This document shows positions 1 through 11,460 of a DNA stretch of 64,000 bases, piece by piece. Location: positions 259,001-323,000 of the forward strand of contig JAVXUO010002832.1 in NCBI GenBank assembly GCA_033065855.1, written 5' to 3'. The stretch comes from Escallonia rubra. Its lineage: Eukaryota; Streptophyta; Magnoliopsida; Escalloniales; Escalloniaceae. Numbering within the stretch: position 1 is the first letter of the stretch; every line of letters starts with the position of its first letter. The position numbers and the translations under genes are program-made. Under the pieces are notes generated by a model. That model was not told the DNA's origin and searched no databases. It saw nothing but the letters and a program-made list of their open reading frames with translations.

Positions 1-364
1 TCTGAGGACTTTCAAGAGCATGTATTATGATCTATCTAACCATTATTGATCGGGAAGAGCAAAAGGATGGTTGAGAGGAGTGGAGAGCAAAAACAAAATG
101 AATCGATAGCAAGAAGGATGAGGAGAATTGAAACCTGGTGGATAGTTACGGCGGCGATCGGCGGGCTGGAGGGTGTGAATAGATACGAAGAGATCCAATT
201 TGAGATTACAATTCAGGATATCAAGATATAAAAAGCGTCTTTACTCTAATTTGGGTTATAAGGCGACGGTAGTGCTTTTACCGTTGGTACACATGCACAT
301 ATACTGACGGTGCCGAGAGCACCGTTGGCATTTTCGTGGGGCCATCTCATATTTGTTGTAGTGA

Positions 365-518
365 GTGGTGGCAATAATGGTGGTGGTGGTGGCAGCGGCA
401 GTGGTGATGGCAGTAGTGATGGTGGTGGCAGTGGCGGTGGTGGTGCTGATGGTAGTAGTGGAGGTGGCAACGGCAGTAATGGTGGTACTAGTGGTGGCAG
501 TGGTGGTGGTGGTGTTCA
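365..518. repeat. GGT/GGC-rich trinucleotide microsatellite
   Basis: About 150 bp of imperfect GGT, GGC, AGT and GAT triplets. It leaves glycine/valine-rich frames open on one strand and threonine/proline-rich frames on the other, which is a property of the triplet repeat and not evidence of a gene. The flanks (1-364) show no recognisable gene. Confidence 0.85.
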
Positions 519-559
519 TTGTTGGAGAGATCCAGAAAAAGGGTAAGTAGGTAAATAAT

Positions 560-760
560 TATTTTTAATTCAAGTAAATCGAAATCCCATGAAATTCGAC
601 AATTTTCATCAGATTTCACACTATAGAAATAAATCCAGTCAAATCAAATGAAATCCAATTCCAATTCCTTTTTTTTTAAATGTTCCAAACAACAAACCTT
701 AAGGATTTGAAATGAAATCCCATCAATTTCATGGTTCCAAACACACTCTTAATGTTAAGC
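560..760. repeat. Possible MITE remnant, AT-rich
   Basis: Repeated short motifs (AAATGAAATCC, CCAATTCC, TTCCAAACA) resemble the ends of small non-autonomous hAT-like MITEs common in plants. The right end near 745-757 (TTCCAAACACACTCTTA) looks like a terminus, but I cannot find a matching left terminus or a target duplication. The remainder of 760-1090 is AT-rich and shows nothing. Confidence 0.25.
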
Positions 761-1090
761 ACTGGAAAAGAAAATTGCCCATGTCTGAAATTTAAGTGCT
801 GAATCACTCTACTTTGTTTGAGAAATAGAACAACTAAAATATGAAAACTGTTGAATTTGACACTAAGACCCTTTTACTCTATTTCTAAAACTTTATCAAC
901 CTTGTTAGATAATTGGACAATTAAACGTGTTACTATATCAATGATGGAGACTTGAAATTTATTTTTACAATCACGGGCATAGCTTTGAAACACAAAATAA
1001 TATTCAAATCAATCACACGATAAGAATTAGCAAAAATGTTTGGATAGTCAAAAGTCACATTATTATATACATGAACTACAACCTTAAATT

Positions 1091-1430
1091 ACATAATTAA
1101 ATTACAATTTACTCATAAGTTAACATAAAATAGTGATCAGCTTGTCGTGCTTCCGCTCCCATACCTACTGCATTTTATACTCTCTACAGACTTCGCAAAC
1201 CTACCAGCAATTTTCTTTTTCCAATGACAACCCCGTCATCTCCACACGACATCATGCAAATCACATAATTAAATTACAATTTACTCATAAGTTAACATAA
1301 AATAGTGATCAGCTTGTCGTGCTTCCGCTCCCATACCTACTGAATTTTATACTCTCTACAGACTTCGCAAACCTACCAGCAATTTTCTTTTTCCAATGAC
1401 AACCCCGTCATCTCCACACGACATCATGCA
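1091..1430. repeat. 172-bp direct tandem duplication
   Basis: Bases 1091-1258 recur at 1263-1430 with a period of 172 bp. I see one clear difference between the copies (CTACTGCATTTT versus CTACTGAATTTT), so the duplication is recent. Neither copy encodes anything I recognise. Confidence 0.95.
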
Positions 1431-2272
1431 CCACTCTATTTTCAATGTACCAGTAACAAGCTCTAAAACTTCAAAATATCTGTTTCAATTTCTTTTCTAT
1501 TTGCATCAAGAAGGCAAGTTCTTTTATTAGCAATGTCATACCCCGAAAATATCGGAAATTAATCTAACCGTGAGTATGATTAATTAAAGGGTGCTATGTT
1601 TATTAAGTCGCAATATGTTGGTGATAATTAAGTGTTAGGGAGCTAAATAAGGGGTTAGTGTGGCCTTGGGGGTTAAAATATAATTTTGAAAGTTAAGGAG
1701 CAAAAATGTAATTTTGTAAAATATGGTGAATGGGATGCATATTTTTATTAAGTAGCATCATTACAATGATAATGATGTGTTAGGGGGCTAAAGGAGGCGT
1801 TAGGGTGATTTTGGGGTCAAATTATAATTTTCCCAAAGTTGAGGGGTCAAAATACAATTTTGAAAACTTAAAGGGCTAAAGTGCAAATTGTTGAAAGTTG
1901 TAAAAGGTGTCACAATTGGAGAGAAGACAGCCGAATGGTGGCCACCTCCTGATTAAAATTGGGCTGACTAAGTATGGGAAAATAATAAAATAAAGGGGGA
2001 TAAGGTTAATGAGGTTAAATTATAAAAGAAAAGTTTTGGGGTGCAAAATAAAAAGAGAGGAAACTTAAGAACAACCTGAAGAACACGAACAGAAAAGGGA
2101 AACCAGTGGGAAAGAGGAAAAAAAGAGAAAAAAAGAAGAAGGAAGAAAGAGGAGAAGAAAGGAAAGAAAGAAAGAATTGTGAATTCATCAGGGTAATCCC
2201 CCGATCTTGAACCCTTAATCGCGAAATTGTGAAGGAATTGAATTGAATTTGGCTGAACATATGTGACATACA

Positions 2273-2273
<1 letters not shown>

Positions 2274-2316
<43 letters not shown>
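2274..2316. repeat. (TG)n(TA)n microsatellite left of the MITE
   Basis: Alternating TG then TA dinucleotides directly abut the left end of the MITE. Confidence 0.9.
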
Positions 2317-2317
<1 letters not shown>

Positions 2318-2539
2318 GGGAGCTGATCCGTTGCCCGCGCTAGCAACTTAACCCAAGTTGCTAGCGCGATCTGGCCGTCCACGGTCGAGAATGGACGGCC
2401 AGATCGCGCGTCACGCCCAGTATTTTTTTCACCCGTCCGCTACATAATATAGTGGACGACGAAAAACCGTCCGCTACATAATGTAGCGGACGGCCAAACA
2501 GCGCTAGCAACTTGCTAGCGCTATCAACGGATCAGCTCC

Positions 2540-2541
<2 letters not shown>
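2317..2541. mobile_element. 225-bp MITE with 17-bp terminal inverted repeats between inverted microsatellites
   Basis: The ends TGGGAGCTGATCCGTTG (2317-2333) and its exact complement (2525-2541) are inverted repeats. The interior holds further hairpins: GCTAGCAACTT near 2339 pairs with a copy near 2355, a GATCTGGCCGTCC palindrome lies at about 2369-2405, and CCGTCCGCTACATAAT repeats follow. There is no coding capacity. The left flank is (TG)n(TA)n and the right flank is (CA)n(TA)n, so the flanks are also near-inverted. This recalls microsatellite-targeting plant MITEs such as rice Micron, but the family is not assigned. Confidence 0.8.
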
Positions 2542-2594
<53 letters not shown>

Positions 2595-2595
2595 G
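2542..2595. repeat. (CA)n(TA)n microsatellite right of the MITE
   Basis: Alternating CA then TA dinucleotides directly abut the right end of the MITE, in the orientation inverse to the left microsatellite. Confidence 0.9.
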
Positions 2596-3589
2596 CTTCG
2601 TTTGTGTATATATGTTTCAGGGATGGGAAACATTGGATGGATTTTTGTTGTAATTGTGTAATATGAGAGCTTGGAATAGCAAAAATATGAAAATTGATCA
2701 AGATTACATGTTCGTACAGTGCTCAATGTGCGTGGGTGTGTGTTTATCATGTGTGTTCTTCAAGTTGGTTAATGGGTATGGATTTATATCGGAGTAATGA
2801 TGTAAATTAAGTGGGTTTAGGGTGTTAATGCGTAGATTGCAATGTAATGAGGTGATTAAAGTGTGTAAAAATGGGAGGTTCATGCGTGGGTGTGGTGGTG
2901 TGCCTGGTGATGCCAAGGAAAGCGGGTTCGTACTTACGTGGACGCAGGACACATCAAAGGTGGAACAAGGGCAGAAACCAAGGGCTTCCCAAACAGAGCT
3001 TGAGGGTGGCAGTGCTGCGAGGGCGATAGCGCAAGATGAATACACGACGACAGTCACAGTCTGATGCTTAGGTCCAGAGTCAAGGTCCTGTATGTTTCTC
3101 TCTCTTGGATTCTAGAGTGAGAAAGTGAAAATGTGAGAGTCCTGAAAATGTCCAACCTCCATGTCCCCTCTTAAATGAATTCTAAAGACCTCTATTTATA
3201 GAGATTGAGACGATGATGTCATTAACCGACACGTGACGCTCCCCGGGAGTGACACGTCACCCGGGGGTCCACGGGTGCCGGTGCTCCAGGGACTGTCGGA
3301 TCGCATATTCACCCGGCCTGCCCCACACAGCGTCGCTCTGTCTGTCTGGAAAGACTGGCTCCCACAACGTCAGTGTGGCCAGAGAATCCCCTTGATCTAG
3401 CCTCCAATCCAAGCCCTTGCAGAGTCCCACAGGCCTGGCAGCGGTGGGGAAGACCCGACGCCCAACTGCCAGGTGAACTAGGCGCGATGCCCTCCGAAGA
3501 CCTACTCCCATCTCGGAGTGACCCGGGGGTCATAGTCCCTAGGGGTGCCGACGCAAGCCCCCAGTGCCGGAGCACGTAGGCCAGTCACG

Positions 3590-4110
3590 TAGACACCCTG
3601 GCGGAGATAGTGTCCCGGAAGAGTCGCCTATTCCGCAGGCCGAGGTAGCATCCCGGAGGAGCCGTCTACCTGGCCGGCGAAGGTAGCATACCGAAGGAGC
3701 CGTCTACCTGGGAGAAGGGAAGTCTTCGTGCCGGAGCACTTGGAGCTCCCTGGTAGAGATAGTGTCCTGGAGGAGTCGTCTATCCCCGCGGGTGAGTCCT
3801 TGTGCCGGAGCACTCAGAGCGCGTCAAGGTAGCATCCCGGAGGAGCCGTCTACCCGACTGGCCGAGGTAGCATCCCGGAGGAGCCGTCTACCTGGCGAAA
3901 GGGGAGTTGAAGAGCTCCCTGGCGGAGATAGTGTCCCGGAGAAGTCGTCTATCCCCACGGGTCAGTCCTTGTGCCGGAGCACTCGGAGCATGTCAATGTA
4001 GCATCCCGGAGGAGCCGTCTACCCGACTGGCTGAGGTAGCATCCCGGAGGAGCCGTCTACCTGGCGGAAGGGGAGTTGAAGAGCTACTTGGCGGAGATAG
4101 TGTTCCGGAG
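3590..4110. repeat. Tandem repeat block GTAGCATCCCGGAGGAGCC
   Basis: Motifs such as GGTAGCATCCCGGAGGAGCC and GAGATAGTGTCCCGGA recur several times in higher-order units of roughly 140-180 bp. The block lies in the U3 of the solo LTR and recurs inverted at 46490-46840 and partly at 55310-55555. Confidence 0.85.
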
Positions 4111-4417
4111 GAGTCGCCTATCCCCGCAGGATGTTGCACACTCCGGAGAGTGGGTCGAAGCATGTTCCACGACCAAGGCAAGGTGCGCATGGTGTGGTGC
4201 CCGGGGGGCATGTAACATGATTGTGGCGCATGGACGCGATGAAGTGATTAAGGTGTTGGGGGCACGTCTGTGTTAGTGGCGCGGCACATGGATGCGACGG
4301 AGTGTGTATGGTGCCGGGGGCATGGTAGTGTGATAGAGAACCTGGGGGCACGGTTGTATCAGCGGCGCGGCGCACGGGCGCGGCGGAGTGTTGAAGTGCG
4401 ATGCCCGGACGCCGGCG

Positions 4418-4985
4418 ACGGGGGTCGCGGAGTTGTGTCCGGGCGACGGGGGTCGCGGAGTTGTGTCCGGGCGACGGGGTCGCGGAGTTGTGTCCGGGCG
4501 ACGGGGTCGGGGAGTTGTGTCCGGGCGACGGGGGTCGCGGAGTTGTGTCCGGGCGACGGGGTCGGGGAGTTGGGTCCGGGCGACGGGGTCGCAGAGTTGT
4601 GTCCGGGCGACGGGGTCGTAGAATTGTGTCCGGGCGACGGGGGTCGCGGAGTTGTGTCCGGGCGACGGGGTTGGGGAGTTGGGTCCGGGCGACGGGCGTC
4701 GCGGGGCGACAAGGTCGCGAAGTTGTGTCCGGGCGACGGGGGTCGCGGAGTTGTGTCCGGGCGACGGGGCCGCGGAGTTGTGTCCGGGCGACGGGGTCGC
4801 AGAGTTGTGTCTGGGCGACGGGGTCGGGGGGTTGGGTCCGGGCGACGGGGGTCGCGGAGTTGTGTCCGGGCGACGGGGTCGCGGAGTTGTGTCCGGGCGA
4901 CGGGGGTCGCGGAGTTGTGTCCGGGCGACGGGGTCGCGGAGTTGTGTCCGGGCGACAAGGTCGCGAAGTTGTGTCCGGGCGACGG
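4418..4985. repeat. 27-28-bp GC-rich minisatellite, about 20 copies
   Basis: The unit GTCGCGGAGTTGTGTCCGGG plus GCGACGGG recurs about 20 times with small changes. Because most units are 27 bp (9 codons) or 28 bp, several frames on both strands stay open for 200-300 codons. These open frames are arginine/proline-rich repeats and should not be read as genes. Confidence 0.95.
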
Positions 4986-5049
4986 ACGATGAGGGTCACG
5001 GACGATGTAAGGCCTCTTGAAGAGTAGTGAATGTGTTAAGTATGGAGAC

Positions 5050-5250
5050 CAAAGGCCAACCCATAGGGGAAGTCCAAGGCCAACGCCAAGGGAAGGCCGA
5101 GGCCGACCCCCAAGGGGAGGCCGAGGCCGACCCCATAGGGAAGGCCGAGGCCGAGGCTGACCCCATAGGGAAGGCCAAGGCCGAGGCCTACCCCAAGGGG
5201 AAGGCCAAGGCCGAGGCCGACCCCAAGGGGAAGGCCAAGGCCAACTTCCT
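5050..5250. repeat. Minisatellite of GGCCGAGGCCGACCCC units
   Basis: Imperfect 24-36-bp units built from AAGGCCGAGGCCGACCCC with AAGGGG or ATAGGG spacers. It lies in the U3 of the solo LTR. An inverted copy lies at about 44690-44880 in the related LTR. Confidence 0.9.
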
Positions 5251-6599
5251 TGGGTAAGTGCCATGGTGCGCCGATGGGCGACATGCGAAGTGCGACGGTC
5301 GAAGTGTCATGAGGCTTTGCGCGAAAATGAGCTTCTTAATGACGAAGTAAAGTAACGAAAGTGAGAAGTGCACGTGACTTGAGCGTGCATGCTTTGGCTG
5401 GTTGTGAGCGTTGAAAATGACTGTTGCTTGTACGGATGTGTAATGGAAAATGGGACCCCAGTGGGCCTTTGGGTGCGACCAGAATAGGTTGGGAACACCT
5501 GGTATGTGACGGGCTGAAGGAGGAAGATGAAGAGTGTGTGAAGCTGAGGTGAAATACTAGGTGTAATTATCTGAATAGTAACTTGTAATCATTGCTAAAG
5601 ATGAAAATTCAAGTGAGCAATTCTAATCTGATTTTTTTAAAATAGTTAGGGTCAGATTTATCCAAAGTACAAAACAAAGATCCTAATTATTTTTAAGAGA
5701 TCTCCATCATGGAAAAATTCTGGATTTTTCCAAGGTCAGAAAGGGGGTGAACGAATGTGGTGATTTTTGGAACTTTATAGTGGAATTTAAAATATCAAAC
5801 GAACTCTGTTTTGTGCGAAAATTTTATGGAGACCTTAGGATGCTGAGGAGTTCCATTTCTCAAGATATTAGGTCATTCCGAGGTCATTAGCTATTTTTGG
5901 CCAAACAGGCTTTTAAGCGCTCGGTTCAGACACCGATTCAAAATTTTTTGGCGAAAAAATTATAAAATACGTTTTAGCTCAAAAATAATTTCAAGATGCT
6001 TAAAAATAGTGTTTTAAAGTAGTTTTGAGATTTTTTTGGTGCTGGGAATCCTCAGGGGGGGATTTTGGTAAATTACCGCCAGGAGATGAGTATTTTGGTA
6101 ATTTTCTCGATAAAATTTTCCAAGGGACTTGTTAGTCCGGGAAGAGTTGTAAAACACCTGAAAGGTTGTTTTGAGGCAGATTTGGGGTGTTGGGGTGGTA
6201 GTGAACCCTCAGGGGGTATTTTGGTAATTTACCGCCCATAAGGGTTATTCTGGTAATTTGCCATGTTGAGGCCAAATTTTTGGGAACCCGCGTTATTAAG
6301 CGTCCAGAATGGTGAGAAGTGAGGAATGGTGTTAATACATTGGAAATGAGATGGTTGTTATCGCTAATGCGTCGATAAGGCTAGGTTAAGGATCCAGTTA
6401 TTGGATCGGGTTAACTGGCTGTCATAAAACGCTATGAGCGGTTAAATGGGAAGGCATAGAATAAGGAGTGCATATATGTTGAATGATGTCTAACGAGCAG
6501 AGTACTATTAGTCTAGGTGAAGCAGCTCGTTGTGATCAGAGATTGCGAGTTGCTTTGGCTATAAGCCAATCAAGTAAGAACAATGCAGTTCTATTATGC

Positions 6600-7250
6600 T
6601 AATTCATTGTTTCGATTAGCATACCATGTTGACGACGTTTATGTTGGACTCTTGTTGTTATGAGTTGACACCAGTAGTCATTGTGACCGGTATACGTATA
6701 TTTGAATTGTGTTGTTGAGGACTTAGGGTAGAATAATTCCTTTAGTCCGCCCTGTTGATAGAATTTAATGAGGATGAGGCATGTCCTAGTATGCTATGAT
6801 TTGACTCGATTACCATACCTGACGTTAGGGGTGATATTGTGTAGGTGTTATTGTGTGGTTGTTGTGAGATGTTGGCAATTATTGGTAGCCAATATCTATT
6901 CTCTTTTAGAACACCATTGAGGACTTGTGGCAAACTTCTCCCGAGTCCGCCCTATCGTTGATGATGATGTTGTAGAGATCGTTGTGTTGTTGTTGTGAAA
7001 TGTCGGCACTTATTGATATCCGACATTTCTCTTATGTAAGAACATTGTTGAGGGCTTGCGACATACTTTTCCCAAGTCCGCCCTGTCTATGATGTTATGT
7101 TGAACTCTTGTTGTTTGCTTGGAATACCGGTTGATCTTTTAATCCGGTATTCTTTGTTGAGTTGTGTTGTTGAGGACATATGGTGGAATAATTTTCCCTT
7201 AGTCTGCCTCGTTGATAAAGCATCGTTGTTTAGCTGTAACGTGGTTAGGG
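6600..7250 (+). repeat. Diverged tandem repeat, roughly 120-190-bp units
   Basis: Phrases such as TTGTTGAGGACTTAGGGTAG, CATTGAGGACTTGTGGCA and TTGTTGAGGGCTTGCGACAT, each followed by AGTCCGCCCTGT, recur about four times. The copies are strongly diverged. The block lies inside the LTR-type element at 1534-8197. Confidence 0.6.
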
Positions 7251-8202
7251 ACAAACACTCATGGTGAGTCCCCTCTTGTTGACAGTGTCTCTCTTAAACT
7301 ACTTGAGACTGAGATGAACACCCCATGCAATGGGGCATCAATGAGTTGAATACCAGTGAAAGTGGAGTAACTGGTGACCAGTGAAAATAAAGTAACTGGT
7401 AGTCAGTGAAAATTTAAGTAACTGACAAGGAGGATGAAGCGCGCTAGAGTCTGTCAGTCGAGTCTACATTTACAGTTGATTTTAATTGATGTTGTTGATT
7501 TTTACTATGTACGTTTCCTATGATTAATGTTTTTTTATTGTTTTCTTTTGCATTACACTTGCATAGTCAATGTCTGTCGTGTCCCTGTCCAAGTTGAAAT
7601 GATGATGTTCTGTTGGGCCTTGAAGCCGCTCAGTTTGATGAAGGAAAGTATCGTTCGACAATTATGCTGATGTCGAAAATTTATTGGAACTCTTGATTCA
7701 TTGCTATCGTTGAAATGATTATTATTCCTTTGAGTCTCTTGAATCATTTGTACACGATACTCCTCGTGTTGTCTTTACTAGGTGATTTGTGTTCATTCCT
7801 TATGTTGTATTGTGCAGGCTATAAGGTTGATCAAGGAGAATCCTCTAGAAAGGAAAAAGAAACAAGCTAGAAAAATTGAGCAAGGGGATCAGTTGTGTGA
7901 GGTAAGATCAGCTAGGAATGGTGGGATAAAGATTGAGTTGCGAGATAGGTTGATAAGAGTTCTACGACTATAGTCGTATATTAGGTTGTAAACATTCATG
8001 TTGTTTAAAGACCTTAAAGTCTTCCGCTGCAGTACGATGTATGTTTGTAAAAAAAAATCGTAAGGACGCATTTTGGAGCATCTATTAATGATGTATGAGT
8101 ATGAGGATATAGTTGTTCTGTATTCAGCACAGGGTTTTGAATGTGATATTGATCGATAATTCAGCCCGGTGATGTCACCAGGGTTGAGGGTCTCGCAAGC
8201 AA

Positions 8203-8936
8203 ACAGTAAACCCGATACAAGGTTTAGTAGAACACATCAAGCAGCCCATCAAAATTTGATTCAATGCATTTCAGTTGTCTTAAACTCCTTACCTCCCATT
8301 ACTGTATGGGAATAAATCCTTATACAAAGTGTGCTTATTGTGTGTTACGTCAGATTGCTTTCAATTTCATAAAAATGGCTTGCAATTTTCATATCAGAAA
8401 TCTCTGCTGCAGAGGCAACAAATTCAAATTCCTATAGCTTGTGATGGCGACGACCACCGCTACAACTTCCCTTGAACACTTCTGAGAAAACCCGACACCT
8501 TTTATCTTGGTTTATCATGTTGCCACAAACATGCCGTCAAAGGATAGGCATCGATAGTCCATTTTCTTTCCGTTCGCCTGGAATTTGATATTGCTATTCG
8601 CTAACAGAAAAATTGCAGAAAGCCTTCCTAAATGCCAATCCCGACCAAAAAGCTAACGACCATTGCTTTTCCTCCCATATGTGTATCCAAATTTAGGGTT
8701 TTATTTTTCTGAGTAAATTCAGATGCTATTGCTGCGAGTGATTTTGTCAAGATCATATTCGTGCAATTATGTTAGGAGTACGGTGAGAAGAAATGTTACT
8801 TCGGGTCAATCAGGAGGAAGAAGGAGAAGAGGCAGCAAAGAAGACCAAGAAGAAGAGGAGGCAGATAATTAGGTTTGAGGGCAAATTAGTCGCTTATGGG
8901 TAAAATATTTTAATGACCTACCGTTGAGCGTGTTCA
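8203..8936. other. Intergenic, nothing recognised
   Basis: No convincing open frame or repeat. A short purine-rich stretch (GAAGAAGGAGAAGAGG type) lies near 8815-8865. Confidence 0.5.
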
Positions 8937-8944
8937 GTGATAAG

Positions 8945-10075
8945 TAGACCTGGCAAACGGGTATACCCATTAGGATACGGGTAAAACCCGGTCGGGTACG
9001 GATAAAACTGGGTCGGGTAATTTTTACTCGGGTTTTTACGGGTAGGATTTTTCAGGATCCGTACCCTACCCTTGCCGGTAAGGTATTACCCACGGGTAAA
9101 CAATTAATTTTTTAATTTTTTTATAAACATAATTTAATTACTATAAAATAGTAAACTACCAACTATTTAGGGCTATTTTTTTTCTCTTTCATTTCTTTTG
9201 CTTTTCAGCTTTCTTTTGCTTTTTCAGCCAACTGTCTAACATGTTCGGTATTCCTCATTTCACCAAAAAATAAAAATTATACATATCCCATTCCCCTCCC
9301 ACAATCCAAAATAAAGCAAATTAAATTTCCAATATATATACAATCCTATTTCTTACTAAGTACTAACAATCTAAAATACAACAACTACAACTAAATTTCA
9401 ACAGATACATCATATCATAATTCATATGCACTTCTCTTAAAATAAAATAAAAAATCATATGCATAAATAATGAAAAATTAAATCTTCCATTCGCAGAATT
9501 GGTGTCGATCGACGATGAATAGCGGCGTCGCGGTGGTGATGCAACTTCAATGCAACTTCAGATCGGCGGTGGAGGCGGCGGCGCAGATCGGTGAGGAGGT
9601 GGCGGCGCAGATCTGTGAGGGGGCTATGGCCGACGATAGGTGGCGATCGGCGGTGGCTTTGTTAGTTGTTAGAGTGAGGTGGAAGACGGCGTGATGGCGG
9701 TTGGCCGAGAGGGGCGACGGCGATGGTAGAGAGGAAGGTGACGGCGTGATGACGATCGACTGAGAGGGGCGACGGCGATGGTAGAGAGGAAGGTGACGGC
9801 GTGAGAGAGAGAGAGATGGGAGTTTGAGAGTGAGAGGTGAGAAGTGGGAAGAAAAGAGAGTGAATGTGTTTAGGGCACAAAGCACTCTTCTTATATACGA
9901 ATGAAAACCGAGTAAATCGGGTAACCCGCAACCCGACCCGGACCGACCCGAAAATTACGGGTCGGTTCGGGTACGGGTCTATTTTCGGCGGGTATTCAAA
10001 ACATGTACCCGTACCCGGTATTTTGGCCCAGGTACGGTTCGGGTAACAGGTCCGGATAGCTTTTTGCCAGGTCTA
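8945..10075. mobile_element. Non-autonomous hAT-like element, 1.1 kb
   Basis: The ends TAGACCTGGCAAACGGG and (complement) TAGACCTGGCAAAAAGC form terminal inverted repeats. The flanks 8937-8944 and 10076-10083 are both GTGATAAG, a perfect 8-bp target duplication diagnostic of hAT. Subterminal regions are full of CGGGTA/TACCCG motifs, which probably bind transposase. The interior (9480-9890) has a GC-rich block that on the minus strand resembles a plant 5' UTR (CT-rich) followed by a short proline/serine-rich frame. No transposase is seen. Confidence 0.9.
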
Positions 10076-10083
10076 GTGATAAG

Positions 10084-10756
10084 TAGCTATGGCCTATGGG
10101 TGACTTAAAATATTGTGTGTTAATTAACTTATGACTTATTATATTAAGTGGTAGAAAAAATGCGTTATCAAACGCACTTAATTTGAAATCGTTGAAAATT
10201 TTCAGTTTTAAGTGCTGAATTGCGTTATCAAACACACCCTTAGATTGAACTAATTAAGCTACTACTAGCTAAAATCTGATGTCATATACGGAGACATCAG
10301 TCTTATGCAGTTGATGATGTATGGACAGCTTACTAACGACTTAATTATCAAATAAGGTTCATCAGTGATGGTAGCGGACGCATCAGGTTGCACCGTACAG
10401 AAGTTTTAAGTTATATGGACAAGACCATCATTCTGTGATTGCTTAATCAAAGGAAGTGATATTTGAGCTCTATTTTTCTACCATTTGAGCCATGTTTTCA
10501 AAGCTATAGACCTTAAAGTGTCAATCTACAGCAACTTTAGCAACAAAAGTAAAACTCAAATAAGAGAAGTAATATTTGAGCTCCATTTTAAGATATACCA
10601 ACATTTCATGGGCCCATAAGACTTTCATTTTCATATTACCAAATGTAACTTCTACTTTGCAAAAGAAATAGACATTGCAAAATAGTATTCTCAATCTACC
10701 GGCCTTGCGGCCATAGAAATCCTTGTGTACATGCTGCCTTTTCAGTCTGGACCCGC
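10084..10756. other. Intergenic, possible MITE end near 10150-10240
   Basis: TGCGTTATCAAACGCACTTA (about 10160) and GCGTTATCAAACACACCCTTA (about 10213-10233) look like MITE-type termini, but a complete element cannot be delimited. Nothing else was recognised. Confidence 0.35.
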
Positions 10757-11224
10757 TTTATTGTAATGCCCCGAAATATCTGAAATTCCATTGCTCCGGA
10801 CCTCTGAGGCGTTAACTTATAACATCACACAGATCAGAGCACCTGTCATAATTTCAGATCCTTAAAACAATATAACATTAAGTTTTTCTAACAACATAAA
10901 GTTCCACACAAGGAATTCCAAGCTTAAGTTGTTACAAACTTGTACATAAGTTCTTAACAGGCCCACGCAGGGGTCCTATTTACACAGACTAGGATAGCTG
11001 CCCTTAAGGTCTTACCCGATGCTAGCTCTTCCCCACGCAAACTACAACTGAGGGCTACCTGCAAAACAAAATAATTAAGGGTGAGCTTTTGAGAGCTCAG
11101 TAAGGTCGTTCAAACGAAGAAATTACAAAATATTTCACACATGCAATTCAATGATAATTTTTCAAGAGTTTTAAAAGAATCATAACTAATTCGATGCAAA
11201 CAATCACATATACGATGCAAACAA

Positions 11225-11460
11225 TCACAGATACACCGACTAGTCCATCAAGGAACTAGGCCACACCAATGCACCGACTAGTCCATCAAGGTACTAGACC
11301 ACACTAATGCACCGAATAGTCCATCAAGGTACTAGCCCACACCAATGCACCGACCTCATTCCGTAAAGTAGAATGATCGAACACAACGCAAGATCAAGGT
11401 ACTAGCCCACACCAATGCACCGACTAGTCCATCAAGGTACTAGCCTACACCAATGCAAAA
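11225..11460. repeat. Minisatellite in the left arm, roughly 36-38-bp units
   Basis: Units of CACACCAATGCACCGACTAG plus TCCATCAAGGTACTAGCC recur about five times with one interruption. The inverted counterpart in the right arm is at about 16310-16500. Confidence 0.85.

Larger units (their letters stand above)
2908..5497 (-). mobile_element. Solo LTR of a Gypsy-like element, 2.6 kb, rich in minisatellites
   Basis: The insertion is bounded by CCTGG at 2903-2907 and 5498-5502, a perfect 5-bp target duplication. Read on the minus strand it starts TGTTCCCAACC and ends GGCATCA. A TATA box (CTATAAATAG on the minus strand, near 3190-3204) fixes the sense direction, with a long U3 (5497 down to about 3200) made mostly of minisatellites and a short R/U5. 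The same LTR family recurs at 44450-46842 (plus sense) and 54632-55555 (minus sense, attached to a gag region). No internal region is present, so this is a solo LTR left by LTR-LTR recombination. It sits inside the older element at 1534-8197. Confidence 0.85.
1534..8197 (+). mobile_element. Large LTR (probably solo) of a Ty3/Gypsy-type element, with nested insertions
   Basis: The left end is TGTCATACCCCGAAAAT, typical of plant Gypsy LTRs, preceded by AGCAA (1529-1533). The same AGCAA follows a terminal CA at 8198-8202, giving a candidate 5-bp target duplication. A TATA-like stretch (about 2020-2032) is followed by a purine-rich leader (2050-2180), as expected for a U3/R boundary. Bases 5870-6070 resemble the LTR halves of the fold-back element at 15690-15930, so the two belong to related families. 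Subtracting the nested MITE and the solo LTR at 2908-5497 leaves an LTR of about 3.8 kb. No gag or pol is visible. The right boundary rests only on the duplication and the CA end. The element is old and degraded. Confidence 0.5.

Noticed and set aside
246-550. Open frames rich in glycine, proline or threonine
   Set aside because: They come from the GGT/GGC microsatellite and have no start context, splice partners or domain.
4118-5264. Long overlapping open frames of 200-300 codons on both strands
   Set aside because: They arise from a GC-rich minisatellite with mostly 27-bp units, which carries no stop in several frames. The products are simple Arg/Pro/Gly repeats within an LTR U3.
11225-11460. 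Regularly spaced direct repeats resembling a CRISPR array
   Set aside because: This is a plant nuclear genome. The units are contiguous minisatellite copies with no unique spacers and are mirrored in the other arm of a fold-back element.
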